Of a DNA stretch of 64,000 bases, positions 1-11,855 are shown piece by piece. The first letter of the stretch is position 1; the number at the start of each line of letters is the position of its first letter. A program made the translations under genes and the position numbers. The notes under the pieces were generated by a model that was not told where the DNA came from, ran no database searches, and saw only the letters and a list, made by a program, of their open reading frames with translations. The stretch comes from Panax quinquefolius (taxonomy: Eukaryota > Streptophyta > Magnoliopsida > Apiales > Araliaceae). The stretch spans positions 9,356,311 through 9,420,310 of the forward strand of contig CM035170.1 of the NCBI GenBank assembly GCA_020205615.1, given 5' to 3'.

Positions 1-1428
1 ATATTCTTTTGATCATGAGCATTTTCACTTGTTTTATGTCATTTTATGTGTAGGTTGATGGTTGTGGCATTGAACGTGCTATTGGAGATATTTAGTGCAT
101 TTGGAACTTAATTGGAACATATTTGGAAACAACTCAGTGTTGCAGCAAGTCATTTGGCAGGAGGATATCCCGCCGGGGTGGGCATGAACAAGCCTTACAC
201 CTTCGCCGAGGCGGGGGGTCTACATTCATTCAAGACAGAGCACAAGCCCGCTTGGGGCGGGCATCTAAGGAATACATACCCCCGCCGGGGCGGGGGTTGG
301 GAAAATTTGAGGTGTCCTGTTGCAGTTATACTTTCTTTTGGACTCGAATTTTAGTTGTTTGTATGGTCTTATAACTCTATTGGATAAAGATTGTGGCTGG
401 AGTGTTAGGCTTGATATATACTACTCTATCAAACACAAAAGAGAAGGGAATTAAGGAGATTACAGAGATCAAAGTCAGTTTGTGAAGAGCAAAAGTGGAG
501 GAGTAATTCGAAGAGTTTTTCAAGACGATTACAATTTTAGTCTACGTAAAGGGTGTTTTCTAATATTCTTTGTGTTAGATTATTATTTGTAATTGAAAGA
601 ATGATTTCTATGATTTATTCAGTGTTTATTTCATTTATTATGAACTAATTCATTTTTTAGGCTTGTGATGGATCCTTAAGTGAATCGATGGTTTTGTAAG
701 CTTTGATTCCCAATTTAATAAGTTATCTCCAGTTTATCTATATTAATTTGTGCTTGAATCTATGAATTGCCTAATCAACAATTCTTTGTGGGGTTGGGTG
801 GAATCGAGAGAGGATATTCAATTCTAGACCTAGTTAGTATAGCATGTGTTCAGGATTTTGTTAGAGCTTAAACTTGATGAGTGTTAAGGTAAAGATATGC
901 TTGACACCGCATATAATCGGATAGAGAACTTATTCTTCAACCTTCTTTAATTATAATTCACATAGAGATATAGTGGGTTAGTTGATTAAGGTGTTTAACG
1001 GATTTTTATCTTAATTGTGGATTGAAGTTAATATGGTATTAGTGCATCGAGAGGTGGTTAGTACTACGTTCGTGTTCTTGATTAATAAACTGAGATAGTG
1101 CGTTGAATTGGGATAAAAGTGTTAAAATCAAAGTGAAGCTTAAGGTGAAATTATAAGTTTAATTCTCCATCAATTGTTTGAAAATTCAGATTTTGGTATT
1201 CGTGATTGTTTTATGTTAATTTAATTATTCTAAATTTTAGTTTTGGTTTTGTTAATTTTAATCGTTGAATTTTATTTGTTTAATAAAATTAGGGTTAATA
1301 GAAGATTGATAATTGTGAGTTAAGGTATTTGCTAATTTATCTCTGTGGGAACGATACTCTACTCATCACTTTATTACTTATTGACCACGTATACTTACGT
1401 GTTGTGCGTATATAGATTTTACCCAACA
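1..1428 (+). repeat. Left (5') LTR of the Athila-type element, 5' end missing
   Basis: Position 1 corresponds to about 10200 in the right LTR, so some 57 bases of the LTR start are outside the window. It ends ...ACCCAACA just before the primer site. A TATA-like stretch (TATATACTA) lies near 413. Bases about 145-305 hold GC-rich palindromes (169-178, 246-262, 279-296) that are absent or different in the other LTR, while sequence on both sides aligns almost base for base. Confidence 0.92.
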
Positions 1429-1434
1429 AGTTTT

Positions 1435-1451
1435 TGGCGCCGTTGCCGGGG
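1435..1451 (+). other. Primer binding site, tRNA-Asp type
   Basis: TGGCGCCGTTGCCGGGG lies six bases after the LTR end. It is the reverse complement of the 3' end of plant tRNA-Asp(GTC) including CCA, the primer typical of Athila elements. Confidence 0.92.
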
Positions 1452-1565
1452 ACAACATTAGTATAATTCTTAATACTTTTACAATATCAGTTTAATTAAT
1501 CCAGTTTTACTTAGACGTTTTTATTTTTGTTTTGTGCTTCTTATTTCAGGTGTTGGACATAGTTT

Positions 1566-2732
1566 ATGCAAACTCGGTCTAAAAATCCAGACTTGCTGCC
1601 TTTTAACAATGACATCGAGAGAAGGTTTCAGAGGTTGAGTAAGTGGATTAAAGAAACGAGGCAAGAATTCGAAACACCCGAAAAGGAAGAGGAAATAGTG
1701 ATGGCGGCCGAAGATAGGAAAGCGTTAAGGGACTTCACAATACCCAAAGTAATGGAACTGCATTCAAGTATAACGAGACTAGCAATAGTAGCAAACACGT
1801 TTGAAATTAAGCCTGGGATGATACAAATGATTCAGAATTCAGTTCAGTTTGGGGGATTGGCAAACGATGTTCCGAACGAGCACTTAGTCAGTTTTCTGGA
1901 AATGTGCGATACTTTTAGGTTTAATGGAGTTTCAGATGAGGCGGTGAGACTTCGATTGTTCCCATTCTCTTTACGGGACAAGGCGAAGAGTTGGTTGCAT
2001 TCCTTACCATCTGGTTCAATAACAACATGGGAGGATTTAGTTCAGAAATTCCTTGCAAAATTCTTTCCACCGGCGAAAACTGCGAAGATGAGGAATGAGA
2101 TTACAATGTTTGAACAGCATCATGGGGAGTCGTTATATGAGGCATGGGAGAGATACAAAGGAACAATCCAAAAATGTTCACATCATGGATTGCCCCAATG
2201 GCTACAAATGAACACCCTTCTACAACGAACTACATGGGAATCTTAGGACAAGTATCGATGCAAAGATCTAAGAGCGCTTATGGATAAGAGTTACTGAAGA
2301 AGCCTACGAAATGATTGAAACCATGGTCGCTAATAACTACCAAAGGGCCCACATCGAGAATGACACAGCAAAGGTGGTCGGGTATTAGAAGTCGATAATA
2401 TGACAAAGAATACAAGCACGAGATGGTCGCAATGTCAAAGAAGTTGGAGCAAGTGGTAGCAAGACAAACACACAACAAACACAAAGAAGCAATACCAAGT
2501 AGCAATAGTATGTGAGTTGTGTGCAGGAGAACACCCAACGGAGCAATGTGTAATTAACCCTGCAGCTGTGCAGTTCATTGGCAATTACAACAGAATTCCT
2601 CAAAACATATATCAGAACACATATAACCAAGGAAATCGGAACCATCCAAATTTTTCATGGAGCAACAACCAAAGCAAAATCAAGCTTCACGACAATCATA
2701 TCCTCCAAGTTTCCGTAATCAACAACAACTAG
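1566..2732 (+). pseudogene. Athila-type gag, broken
   Basis: The first open stretch (1566-2246, 226 residues) carries the Athila capsid block, including FEIKPGMIQMIQNSVQFGGL, then LRLFPFSLRDKAKSWL and FLAKFFPPAKTAKM. After 2246 the frame breaks, and homologous text (EEAYEMIETM) continues in other frames. A zinc-knuckle-like CELCAGEHPTEQC lies around 2514-2552, leading into a further open piece at 2517-2732. Gag packages the element RNA; this copy could make only a truncated capsid segment. There is no ATG-free read-through that restores it. Confidence 0.88.
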
Positions 2733-2917
2733 TTCAATATCAAGTTTTGAGGATAAGTTAGATAAATTCATGGCTACTACCCAACAAGGCGATTAAGAAT
2801 CTAGAAATTTAGGTAGGTCAGAGAATAGCAAGGGAATCGAATAGTAGACCACAAGGAACACTGCCAAGTGACACAGAGAAAATTCCTAAGGGTAATCACG
2901 AGTAGTATCAAGCCATT

Positions 2918-3851
2918 ATGTTAAGAAGTGGAAAACAGCTTGTGGGTCAAGAGCAAGAAATTTCAGTTACAAAGGAAAGTGCAACAGAGGAAGAAAATAC
3001 AGGGGGTGAGATAAAGCAAGGAAACGAGAACCAAACGGATAAAATCAACCCAGTGAACAAACCAGTTGTTTATCCTCCCCCATCATTCCAGCAAAGAGTT
3101 CAAAAACAAAAGTTAGATAAGCAATTTTCAAAATTTTTGGAAGTTTTCAAGAAATTTCAAATTAACATACCATTTGCAGAAGCCCTAGAACAAATGCCTA
3201 GTTACGCAAAATTTATGAAAGGGATTCTATCAAGGAAAAAGAAATGGGAAGATTTTGAAACTGTGGCATTAACAGAGGAGTGCAGTGTCATACAACAGCA
3301 GAAATTACCACCAAAACTCAAGGACCCGGGGAGCTTTACGATTCCATGCACAATTGGTGAGAGGCATTTCAGTAAGTGTCTATGTGATTTGGGGGAAAGT
3401 GTAAACCTTATGTCGTTATCAGTGTACTTAGAATTAGGTTTTCCCGATCCAAGGCCTACGAACATCTCCTTACAAATAAGTGATAGGTCACCACATATCC
3501 GAGAGGCATAGTAGAGGACATCTTAGTGAAAGTGGACAAATTTATATTCCCCGCGGACTTCATCATTCTGGATTTTGAGGAGGACAAGAACATACCAATT
3601 ATCTTAGGGAGACCATTTTTGGCTACAGGAAGAACTCTTATAGATGTTCAAAAGGAGAACTCACGATGAGGGTTCAAGATCAAGAAGTGAAATTCAATGT
3701 GTTTAAGGCCATGAAGTTCCCTACGGATGAGGAAGAATGTTTTCGAATGGATCTAATTGAGCAAATCATTAGTGAGGATATGAGCAAAAGTTTAGTGAAT
3801 GATCCTTTAGAAACAACATTAGTGGGAGATGAAGAGATCGATGATCCGTAA
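2918..3851 (+). pseudogene. Athila-type linker and aspartic protease, broken
   Basis: An open stretch at 2918-3511 starts MLRSGKQL, a phrase typical of the gag-protease linker in Athila. It carries the protease core with KLPPKLKDPGSFTIPCTIG and the active-site region CDLGESVNLM. Athila proteins usually read DLGAS here, so this copy has Glu in place of Ala beside the catalytic Asp. A stop follows at about 3509, and the protease C-terminus ([10 protein letters not shown] region, near 3603) continues in another frame until 3851. The protease normally cleaves Gag-Pol; this one is very unlikely to work. Confidence 0.85.
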
Positions 3852-4074
3852 TCGTGGATTACCTTCAATTGCTAGACTCATTGCCACTAGTACCAAGATT
3901 TAGAACCCCATTTAAACCATCGCATTACCTGAGGAGGTAATTGCAGAAAAAAGTTGAAACCATCATCGAAGAGCCACCAAAACTGGAACTTAAGCCACTT
4001 CCTAAGCACCTCAGGTATGCCTATTTAGGCAATTTAAATTTTTACCTGTTATTATTTCAGCTGCACTTAACGAA

Positions 4075-5726
4075 TTGCAGGAAGAAAAGTTGTTGAGGGT
4101 GCTTAGGGAACACAAATCATCCATTGGATGGACAATTGCCGATATAAAAGGAATTAGCCCTTCATTTTGTATGCACAAAATATTGATGGAAGATGAGGCA
4201 AAACCAACAGTAGAACAACAGAGGAGACTCAATCTGATTATGAAGGAGGTGGTAAAGAAGGAAGTTCGAAAATGGTTAGATGCTGGCATCATCTATCCGA
4301 TATCCGACAAAGAATGGGGTTAGTCCAAATTCAAAACAGTACCAAAAAAAGGAGGAATGACGGTGGTGCGTAATGAAGACAATGAGTTAATCCCAACCGT
4401 AATAAATGACGGGTCAAGGGGTTTGCATGGATTACAAAAAATTGAACAAGGCAACCCGAAAAGACCATTTCCGCGCCCTTTATCGACCAAATGTTAGATA
4501 GATTAATGACATCAAGATATCGTTTGTTGGATGGGTACTCGGATACAACCAAATAGTCATTGCTCCAGAGGACCAAGAAAAGACCACATTCACGCGCCCT
4601 TACGTACACATTTGCATTCGTGGAGGATGTCATTTGGGTTATGCAATGCACCATCAAATGACTTTCCAACTGTGTATGATGGCAATTTTTTCGATTTGGT
4701 GGAGAAAAATGTCGAGGTCTTCATGGATGACTTTTCAAAGATATGGGGATAGCTTTGATAATTGTTTAAAGAATCGTAATGGTGTCGCAAAGATGCGAGG
4801 AAACGAATCTCGTTCTCGAATCGGGAAAATGCCACTCATGGTTGAGAGGGCATAATTTTGGGCCATAAGGTATCACCAAGGATTGAAGTCGACAAGGCAA
4901 AGTCGAAACAATTGAAAATTTGCCTCCACCAACCTCAAATGAAGGGTATTAGGAGTTTCTTGGGACACGCCGGTTCTACAGAGGTTTATAAAGGACTTCT
5001 CAAAATTGCAAACCCTCTATGCAATTGTTAGAGAAAGATGCGACATTCAACTTTTGATGAAGATTGCAAGACAAATAAGCTTGAAAGTTATTAAAAGGAA
5101 ATTGACTACGCCCCCAGCTTATAGTTACACCGATTGGAGCATGCCATTCGAGCTTATGTGTGATGCAAGCGACTTAGCGATTGAGTCAAGTTTTGGTCAA
5201 CAGAGAGACAAGGTGTTTCACGCTATATACTACGCAAAGCAAAACACTTACGTAAACTCAATTTAACTATACAACCACAAAGAAGGAGTTACTTGCCGTG
5301 GTATATGCGTTTGACAAATTTCGTGCCTATTTAATCGGAACTAAGGTGATAGTCTATACTGACCATGCTGCAATTCGGTACTTGATATCGAAAAAGGATG
5401 CTAAGCCACGCCTTATCAGGTGGATTCTCCTACTGCAAGAATTTGATTTAGAAATAAAGGATAAGAAGGGGACGGAGAACCAAGTAGCTGATCACTTGTC
5501 CAGGCTGGAAAACCACAGGAAAGAAAAAGATGACAAATGTGAAATCAATGAGTCATTCCCGGATGAGCAGCTATTTGAGATTTCAGCAGAGATTCCGTGG
5601 TATGCCGACTATGCAAATTTCGTTGTGAGCAACATTCTACCACCTGACCTCACAAGGCAACAGAAAAAGAAATTTCTGCACGATGTTAAATGGTACATGT
5701 GGGATGATCCATACTTGTTTAAGTAA
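4075..5726 (+). pseudogene. Reverse transcriptase and RNase H of the Athila-type element, broken
   Basis: The pieces lie in order but in several frames. The RT N-terminal block (4075-4323) contains HKSSIGWTIADIKGISPSFC. The palm region (about 4400-4760) contains GYNQIVIAPEDQEKTTF, FGLCNAP and the catalytic box as FMDDF. An RNase H start follows (FELMCDASDLAI, 5148-5184), then a clean RNase H C-terminal part (5298-5726) with TDHAAIRYL and [11 protein letters not shown]. Numerous stops and small deletions separate them. RT copies the element RNA into DNA and RNase H removes the template; neither can be made here. Confidence 0.88.
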
Positions 5727-6885
5727 AGGCGCCGACAAGGTGATTCGACTAAATATCCCATACAAATGAAGTGAAGAATATTCTGCGCATGAGTGCCACT
5801 CATCCAACATACGGTGGCATTATGGAAGTGAGAGAACAAAGAAAAGGTGCTACAATGCGGTTTCTATCGGCCCACATTATTCAAAGACGCCCACCAATTC
5901 GTCAAACAATGTGATAGGTGTCAAAGAGTGGGAAACATATCGAAACGTAATGAGATGCCCTTACAAACGATTCTCGAAGTGGAACTTTTGATGTATGGGT
6001 ATCGATTTCATGGGACCATTTCCATCGTCCATGAATAATCAATACATTCTCCTCGCAGCGGACTACGATCAAAATGGGTCAAGCCGCACGCACTCTACCA
6101 ACAAACGATGCCGAGTGGTCCTCAAATTTCTGCAAAAGAACATATTCACGAGGTTTGGCACACCAAGAGCAATTATAAGTGACGAAGGTAGTCACTTCTG
6201 CAATAAACCGTTTATCGCTCTTTTTGGCCAAATATGGAGTGAACCACAAGATAGCCATACAAGATATCACCCAAAATAAAGTGGACAAGCCGAGGTATCG
6301 AATGAGAAGTTAAAAAGATATCGAGAAAGTGGTGAACCCGAGTCGAAAAGATTGGTCACTTAGATTGATGATGCTCTACGGGCCTACCGAATCGCATACA
6401 AAACACCAATCGGATGTCACCATATCAATTATTAGACGGAAAGCATGTCATTTATCGGTGGAACTACAAAGACAAGGCATATCAAGCAAAGAAAAAGCTA
6501 AATTTTGATCAAAAGGTCAGTAGAGAAAAGAGACTACTTCAGCTTGAATGAACTAGACGAGTTTCACCTTCAAGCCTATATGAAATGCCAAGATATACAA
6601 GGAAAAGTCAAACGATGGCACGATTTGAAAATTTCAAGGTCGAACATTCGAGCCAGCCAATCAATCCTATTGTTTAACTCAAGGTCGCGCTTTGTTCCCT
6701 GAAAAGCTCAAATCACGATGGTCGGGACCATTCACAAATAAACAAGTTTTCCCCACGGCAGCTTGAAATTTACAATCACAACCCTCTCAAAACATTCAAA
6801 GTCAATCTGGACACCTATTAAAGCATTATCGGGTGGAGAAACCAACACCGACGTGATCGCCATCACGTTGGTAGACACAACTTAA
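5727..6885 (+). pseudogene. Integrase of the Athila-type element, broken
   Basis: The zinc-binding HHCC region reads YRPTLFKDAHQFVKQCDRCQ near 5860-5930. The catalytic core starts IDFMGPFPSS (about 6000) and continues RFGTPRAIISDEGSHFCN (about 6150-6205). The third acidic residue region follows a stop at about 6279 (SGQAEVSNEKLKR). The C-terminal part near 6715-6880 (WSGPFTIKQVFPHG) is in yet another frame. Catalytic Asp residues are recognisable, but several stops break the chain. Confidence 0.85.
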
Positions 6886-7647
6886 ATAAGAAGTAGTCAG
6901 GCTGAACGACTTAAAATCAAGCACTCATTGGGAGGCAACCCAACTTTCAGTTTATTATCGTATTTTTCATTCGCATTTGCTTAATCATAGTTTTAGTAAC
7001 TCACTAGATAGAAGAATAAAATAAAATTCTCGTGATACTCCACACAACATACCATACATCCAATACTAACTAAAGTCATGTTTTATACCATGCAAATTGG
7101 GAAACAAAAGCATCATTGGAGTACAAAAGTAGCAAAATAAGGAATAGACAGGGGACTAGCTAAGTCCAAGCATCTCTAAGATAACACCCCCGACGGGGGG
7201 GGGTCCTTCACACCAGATGATAGGGAGCAAGCATTACCACGGGCCTTTGTAACAAAATACCACACCAAGGGGTCCCACCCAACTACTAACAATGCACGGC
7301 AATTTTAGTATAATACCCCGCCACGAAGTGGGTCCCGCAGATGAAGGGACTTGGTAGTTTGTTATTCTTCTATCATACCCAATAACCCCCACTCTTTCAT
7401 TAACCCACTACTCCATAACTACCACCCACTTTCCCCACATTCCCAAGACCATTACTACCCTCCACCTTCCCACCTCCTCACTCCACCAATAATAGACTAA
7501 TCCCCCCATCTATAAATACTACACCAATTCATCCAACCCCATTCACCAAATTTCTTAATAGACATACAAATTGCATACTTGTGAGCTAGAGAGGTCCAAA
7601 TCCAAGGTTTGTGGAAAAGTTAGGGTTCTACAAGCTACAAGGGAGGA
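6886..7647 (+). other. Non-coding spacer between pol and ORF3, with GC-rich motifs and a candidate promoter
   Basis: No coding signal is visible on either strand. The spacer holds a GC-rich palindromic motif (7186-7203, CCCCCGACGGGGG core) resembling the LTR palindromes, then a pyrimidine-rich C/T/A tract (7380-7560) of the kind found around plant core promoters. The TATA box listed separately lies near its end. Confidence 0.6.
7511..7518 (+). promoter_or_regulatory. Candidate internal TATA box for ORF3
   Basis: TATAAATA sits in a C-rich setting (CCCCCATCTATAAATACTAC), followed about 30 bases later by CA-rich plausible start sites and 130 bases later by the ORF3 ATG at 7648. The base composition matches plant core promoters and differs from the rest of the element. 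Function is inferred. Confidence 0.5.
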
Positions 7648-8858
7648 ATGGCTTCATCATCATCTAAACGCCAACGGGGGGAGAGTTCACGCCCATCCCA
7701 ACCAACTCACACCTTCGATCGTCGAAAGTTTTCGAGTGCCGCCGCAGTTGACCGGTATGACTACATACTCACCAAAGCCCTTACACCGGAGCGGGGTTTG
7801 GCACCAGATGGTAACGACGGAGAGCTTATGCCATAAATTTATCAAAAGGGATGGGTGAAATTCACCGAGGACCCGGAACCAGCCGTCGTGAATATTGTCA
7901 AAGAGTTCTATGCAAATGCTGAGGACAAAGAGCCATTCCGAGCTTTTGTGCGAGTACGGTTGGTGCCATTTAGTGCGGAGGCCATCAATACGTACTACCA
8001 ACTGAGGGAACCTCGCCATTGCCAGTACGAGCATCTCCGCACTTCTGATCCGGATTTTGATGAAGTTATCATGACAATGACGAAGCCAGGCACGTCATGG
8101 ATGAAAGGCCGAAAAGGAGGCACAAAGTTCCCCAAAGAAGAACCTCAACCTCTATGGAAAAATCGTATGCATTCCTCTCAGGCAAAATTGCTTCCGCCCC
8201 AACACACTTCGACGTCACCAAGGAGAAGGCGTTGCTTTTATTCGCCATCAGGCAAGACTTTATTATTGACGCTTAGGGCGATCATCTCTTCTCTCTATCC
8301 GCCTAAGGCCTACGTGGGAATTTTTCGGAGGCTTGCCACACCCATCACTCATATGTGGGTTGTGCCAAAGCAGGAGTTAGATGGTCCGATGACAAACCCA
8401 CTCAAATGCCTCTCGACCGCTTGATTCACGAATGATCATACGACACTGTGTGGGCAAGGGAGGCGAAGTCGCACCAGGTGTGAGTGGGGTTTCATTTTTT
8501 CGTCATCATCGGCAGAAGGAGAGGATGCTACAGAAGCCTCGGGGGATAAGGATGACGACATGGCTGATCAAGGCGATGAGCAGGTAACAAGGACCGACGC
8601 TATATCCAGATCTCAATTCCTTGATTTCCAAAATCAAATGACAGAAAATGCCAAGGTAACTCGTCAAGAAATGTGACGATTGGCAATGAGGTAAGAGCAC
8701 ATGTTTGAGGCTATGCACACCTCTTTTGCCTCATTGAACACAACTCTCCAATGTTTCAATCCAGCAGGGCAATTTCCATATCTTCAGCCCGGCCCACTGC
8801 CAAGGTTCCCACCGAGTGACTCAGATGATGAACAACAACAACCACCTCCTCAGACTTA
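7648..8858 (+). pseudogene. ORF3, putative plant transposon protein type, broken
   Basis: The start MASSSSKRQRGESSRPS, then FDRRKFSSAAAVDRYDYIL, PEPAVVNIVKEFYANA and VRVRLVPFSAEAINTYY, is the profile of the 'putative plant transposon protein' family often found as a third ORF in Athila-like elements. The molecular role of this family is unknown to me. Reading stops after GELMP (7836), resumes at 7855 (WVKFTEDPEP), then shifts near 8110-8160. The later part includes APTHFDVTKEKALLLFAI and ends with an acidic, Gln/Pro-rich tail (SDSDDEQQQPPPQT) at 8858. It is preceded by its own TATA-like box. Confidence 0.78.
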
Positions 8859-10126
8859 AGCATTAGCAGGGAAGTCCTCACAATTATTTTGCTATATCAT
8901 ACAATGCGGACATTGTTCACCTTAAGTTTGGGGGATTTAAATACATGTTTTGCATCCATTTTAGTTAGGATGCATATTTTTTTTTATGTCATTATAATTC
9001 TATATAGCATTTTATGTTTGGTATTGCATGATAGCTTAGGGCATTTATGGTAGCTTAGGTTTGCATAGTAGAGATTAGTATAATGCATTTTGTCAATTGC
9101 ATTTTTTTATGTCTCCAAATATATAAAAAAAAAATTGTTAGTTAGTAATTATTATGTTGTTTTAATCCTTTAATGTTGTGTTTCATGTTATTATGGCCTA
9201 TGATGTGATCGTCAAATAAGTAGCAAATACAATAATGAATATTAGAACTATGACACAATGATCGCTTATGATTCAATCTTGAGTTTGTTTGAAACTCGGT
9301 ATACAAGGATAGCACGCTTAACAAACATCCGTGTTAATTAGTTAAGTTCAAACCGGTACGTAAGTGGTCTCTAAAGGATAATGTTAGAACGATTGCTAGA
9401 ATGACAAGGATGGCTGGTAAAGGCTAAACTTAGGCAAGAACCTAAGTTTGGGGGAATATCTTGGGTATATAAGCTATTAAAAAAAAAAAAAAAAAAAGGA
9501 AAAAATATGAATAAACACCGTATGCGTTTTGTCTAGTTTTGTGGCCTTTGTTACTTGAGTAAGTAAGCCCGAGGGGATTGTCTTTACACCTAGCGCCCTA
9601 AGGTCTTAATGGTCTAGGAGTCGTTGGTCGAAAGCTCGTTAAGGTAGCATTGAAAAGCCTAAGGGAATAAGACATTGCACTGTTATGTGATAAAAAAAAG
9701 AATAAAATGGGAAATAAGAGCAATAAAGCCCCCATGAATGGAAATAAAGCATAAGTACCTCGAGTGAACCCAGGCGATTTGTGATTGCTTTATTTTTAGT
9801 TGGATCTAGCTATTTTTGAAGTTTTGAAGTTTGTTCTGCATGATTCCTTCTAAGAGATTGGTTAGGTATTGAATTTGGGTATATATCAGTTGTCATGGAT
9901 GTTATACACACACACTATATCAATGATGATAGCTTGAGATTCGAGGATTAAAAGTGATTTGTAGATTGGTTTTGATGGTTGATATTGTATAGTTGCTTAT
10001 TTTCGCTGAGGCCATTAAGATAATTTTGATTCTGCAATATTGTTGGATTGAGTAGCATAAAAAGTAGGTCGTAGTCATATCATTTCATTTCATGTAGTTG
10101 TCTTGTGCTCGAGGACTAGAACGATT
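8859..10126 (+). other. 3' non-coding region of the Athila-type element
   Basis: About 1.27 kb without a credible reading frame. It contains an A homopolymer at about 9479-9497 and two early copies of the polypurine-like motif TAAGTTTGGGGGA (8923-8935, 9442-9454) before the genuine tract at the LTR border. Confidence 0.7.
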
Positions 10127-10142
10127 TAAGTTTGGGGGATTT
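10127..10142 (+). other. Polypurine tract of the Athila-type element
   Basis: TAAGTTTGGGGGATTT lies directly before the right LTR start TGATAAGTG. This is the usual site for plus-strand priming. It is the third copy of the motif in this element. Confidence 0.75.
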
Positions 10143-11654
10143 TGATAAGTGTATTTTATATACGCAATTTCATATCTAATTCATGCTTATTTCGTTGTTA
10201 TATTCTTTTGATCATGAGCATTTTCACTTGTTTTATGTCATTTTATGTGTAGGTTGAAGGTTGTGGCATTGAACGTGCTATTGGAGATATTTGGTGCATT
10301 TGGAACTTAATTGGAGCATATTTGGAAATAACTCAAGATCGCAGCAAGTCATTCGGTTAATAGAGATATAGAACAAGTTTACACTTTCACGGGCTGGGTC
10401 TTCCAAGTCAACAGTAGAGGTACCCCGTACGGGGTTTTTATTCTACACACATTCACGGGCGGGGGTCTACATTCATTCAAGATGAAATTGTTAATCTATA
10501 GATACACCAACATAAGCTGGGTTGGAAAATTGAGGTGTCCCGTTATGGTTTATACTTTCTTTTGGACTCGAATTTTAGTTGTTTGTATGGTCTTATAACT
10601 CTATTAGATAAAGATTGTGGCTAGAGTGTTAAGATTGATATATACTACTCTATCCAATACAAAAGAGAAGGGAATTAAGGAGATTACAGAGATCAAAGTC
10701 AGTTTGTGAAGAGCAAAAGTGGAGGAGTAATTCGAAGAGTTTTTCAAGACGATTACAATTTTAGTCTACGTAAAGGGTGTTTTCTAATATTCTTTGTGTT
10801 AGATTATTATTTGTAAATGAAAGAATGATTTCTATGATTTATTTAGTGTTTATTTCATTTATTATGAACTAATTCATTTTTTAGGCTTGTGATGGATCCT
10901 TAAGTGAATCGATGGTTTTGTAAGCTTTGATTCCCAATTTAATAAGTTATCTCCAGTTTATCTATATTAATTTGTGCTTGAATCTATGAATTGCCTGATC
11001 AATAATTCTTTGTGGGGTTGGGTGGAATCGAGGGAGGATATTCAATTCTAGACCTAGTTAGTATAAAGCATGTGTTCGTGGATTTTGTTAGTAGCTTAAA
11101 CTTGATGAGTGTTAAGGTAGATATATGCTTGACACCGCATGTAATCGGATAGAGAACTTATTCTTCAACCTTCTTTAATTGTAATTCACATAGAGATATA
11201 GTGGGTTAGTTGATTAAGGTGTTTAACGGATTTCTATCTTAATTGTGGATTGAAGTTAATATGGTATTATGCATTGAGAGGTGGTTAGTACTGCATTCGT
11301 GTTCTTGATTAATAAACTGAGATAGTGCGTTGAATTGGGATAAAAGTGTTAAAATCAAAGTGAAGCTTAAGGTGAAATCATAAGTTTAATTCTCCATCAA
11401 TTGTTTGAAAATTCAAATTTTGGTATTCGTGATTATTTTATGTTAATTTAATTATTCTAAATTTTAGTTTTGGTTTTGTTAATTTTAATCGTTGAATTTG
11501 ATTTGTTTAATAAAATTAGGGTTAATAGAAGATTGGTAATTGTGAGTTAAGGTATTTTCTAATTTATCTCTGTGGAAACGATACTCTACTCATCACTCTA
11601 TTACTTGATGACCACGTATACTTGCGTGTTGTGCGTATATAGATTTTATCCAAC
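10143..11654 (+). repeat. Right (3') LTR of the Athila-type element, complete
   Basis: 1512 bases, starting TGATAAGTGTATTTTATATA and ending ATCCAACA. It aligns with 1-1428. Its GC-rich block differs from the left copy (10340-10530, including the perfect palindrome ACCCCGTACGGGGT at 10422-10435). A TATA-like stretch (TATATACTA) lies near 10640. Confidence 0.93.
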
Positions 11655-11717
11655 AGAGACTCAAGCTCCTAATCCACTCTTCTGCTTTCAATAGAGATTT
11701 CCACTAGGAAGAAGCAA

Positions 11718-11855
11718 CTTGGAACTTCAGTTCACTAAGAACTCTTCAAGGCCAACAGCCTTGGAACTTCAGTTCACTAAGAACTCTTCAAGGCCAGCAG
11801 CCTTGGAAGTCCTCTAGTTCCCTAGGAACTCTTCAAGCCCAACAGGCTTGGAACT
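11718..11855. repeat. Tandem repeat, period 42 bp
   Basis: Units start CTTGGAACTTCAGTTCACTA at 11718 and 11760, followed by a diverged unit at 11802 (45 bp) and the start of a fourth at 11847. The first two differ by about one base, so the array is recent or homogenised. Confidence 0.85.

Larger units (their letters stand above)
1..11654 (+). mobile_element. Athila-type Ty3/gypsy LTR retrotransposon, decayed, left LTR truncated by the window
   Basis: Two near-identical direct repeats (1-1428 and 10143-11654) flank gag, protease, reverse transcriptase/RNase H, integrase and a third ORF, all on the plus strand. The primer site after the left LTR matches the 3' end of tRNA-Asp, as in Athila elements, and the gag capsid block and the protease motif DLGxS also fit Athila. 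Every reading frame of gag-pol carries stops or frameshifts, so this copy cannot be autonomous. The LTRs remain very similar outside one GC-rich block. The bases after the right LTR are GAGAC; the left flank lies outside the window, so the target duplication cannot be tested. Confidence 0.93.

Noticed and set aside
112..374. Two overlapping short plus-strand frames in the GC-rich part of the left Athila LTR
   Set aside because: GC-richness removes stops. The right LTR has no matching frame and no family motif is seen.
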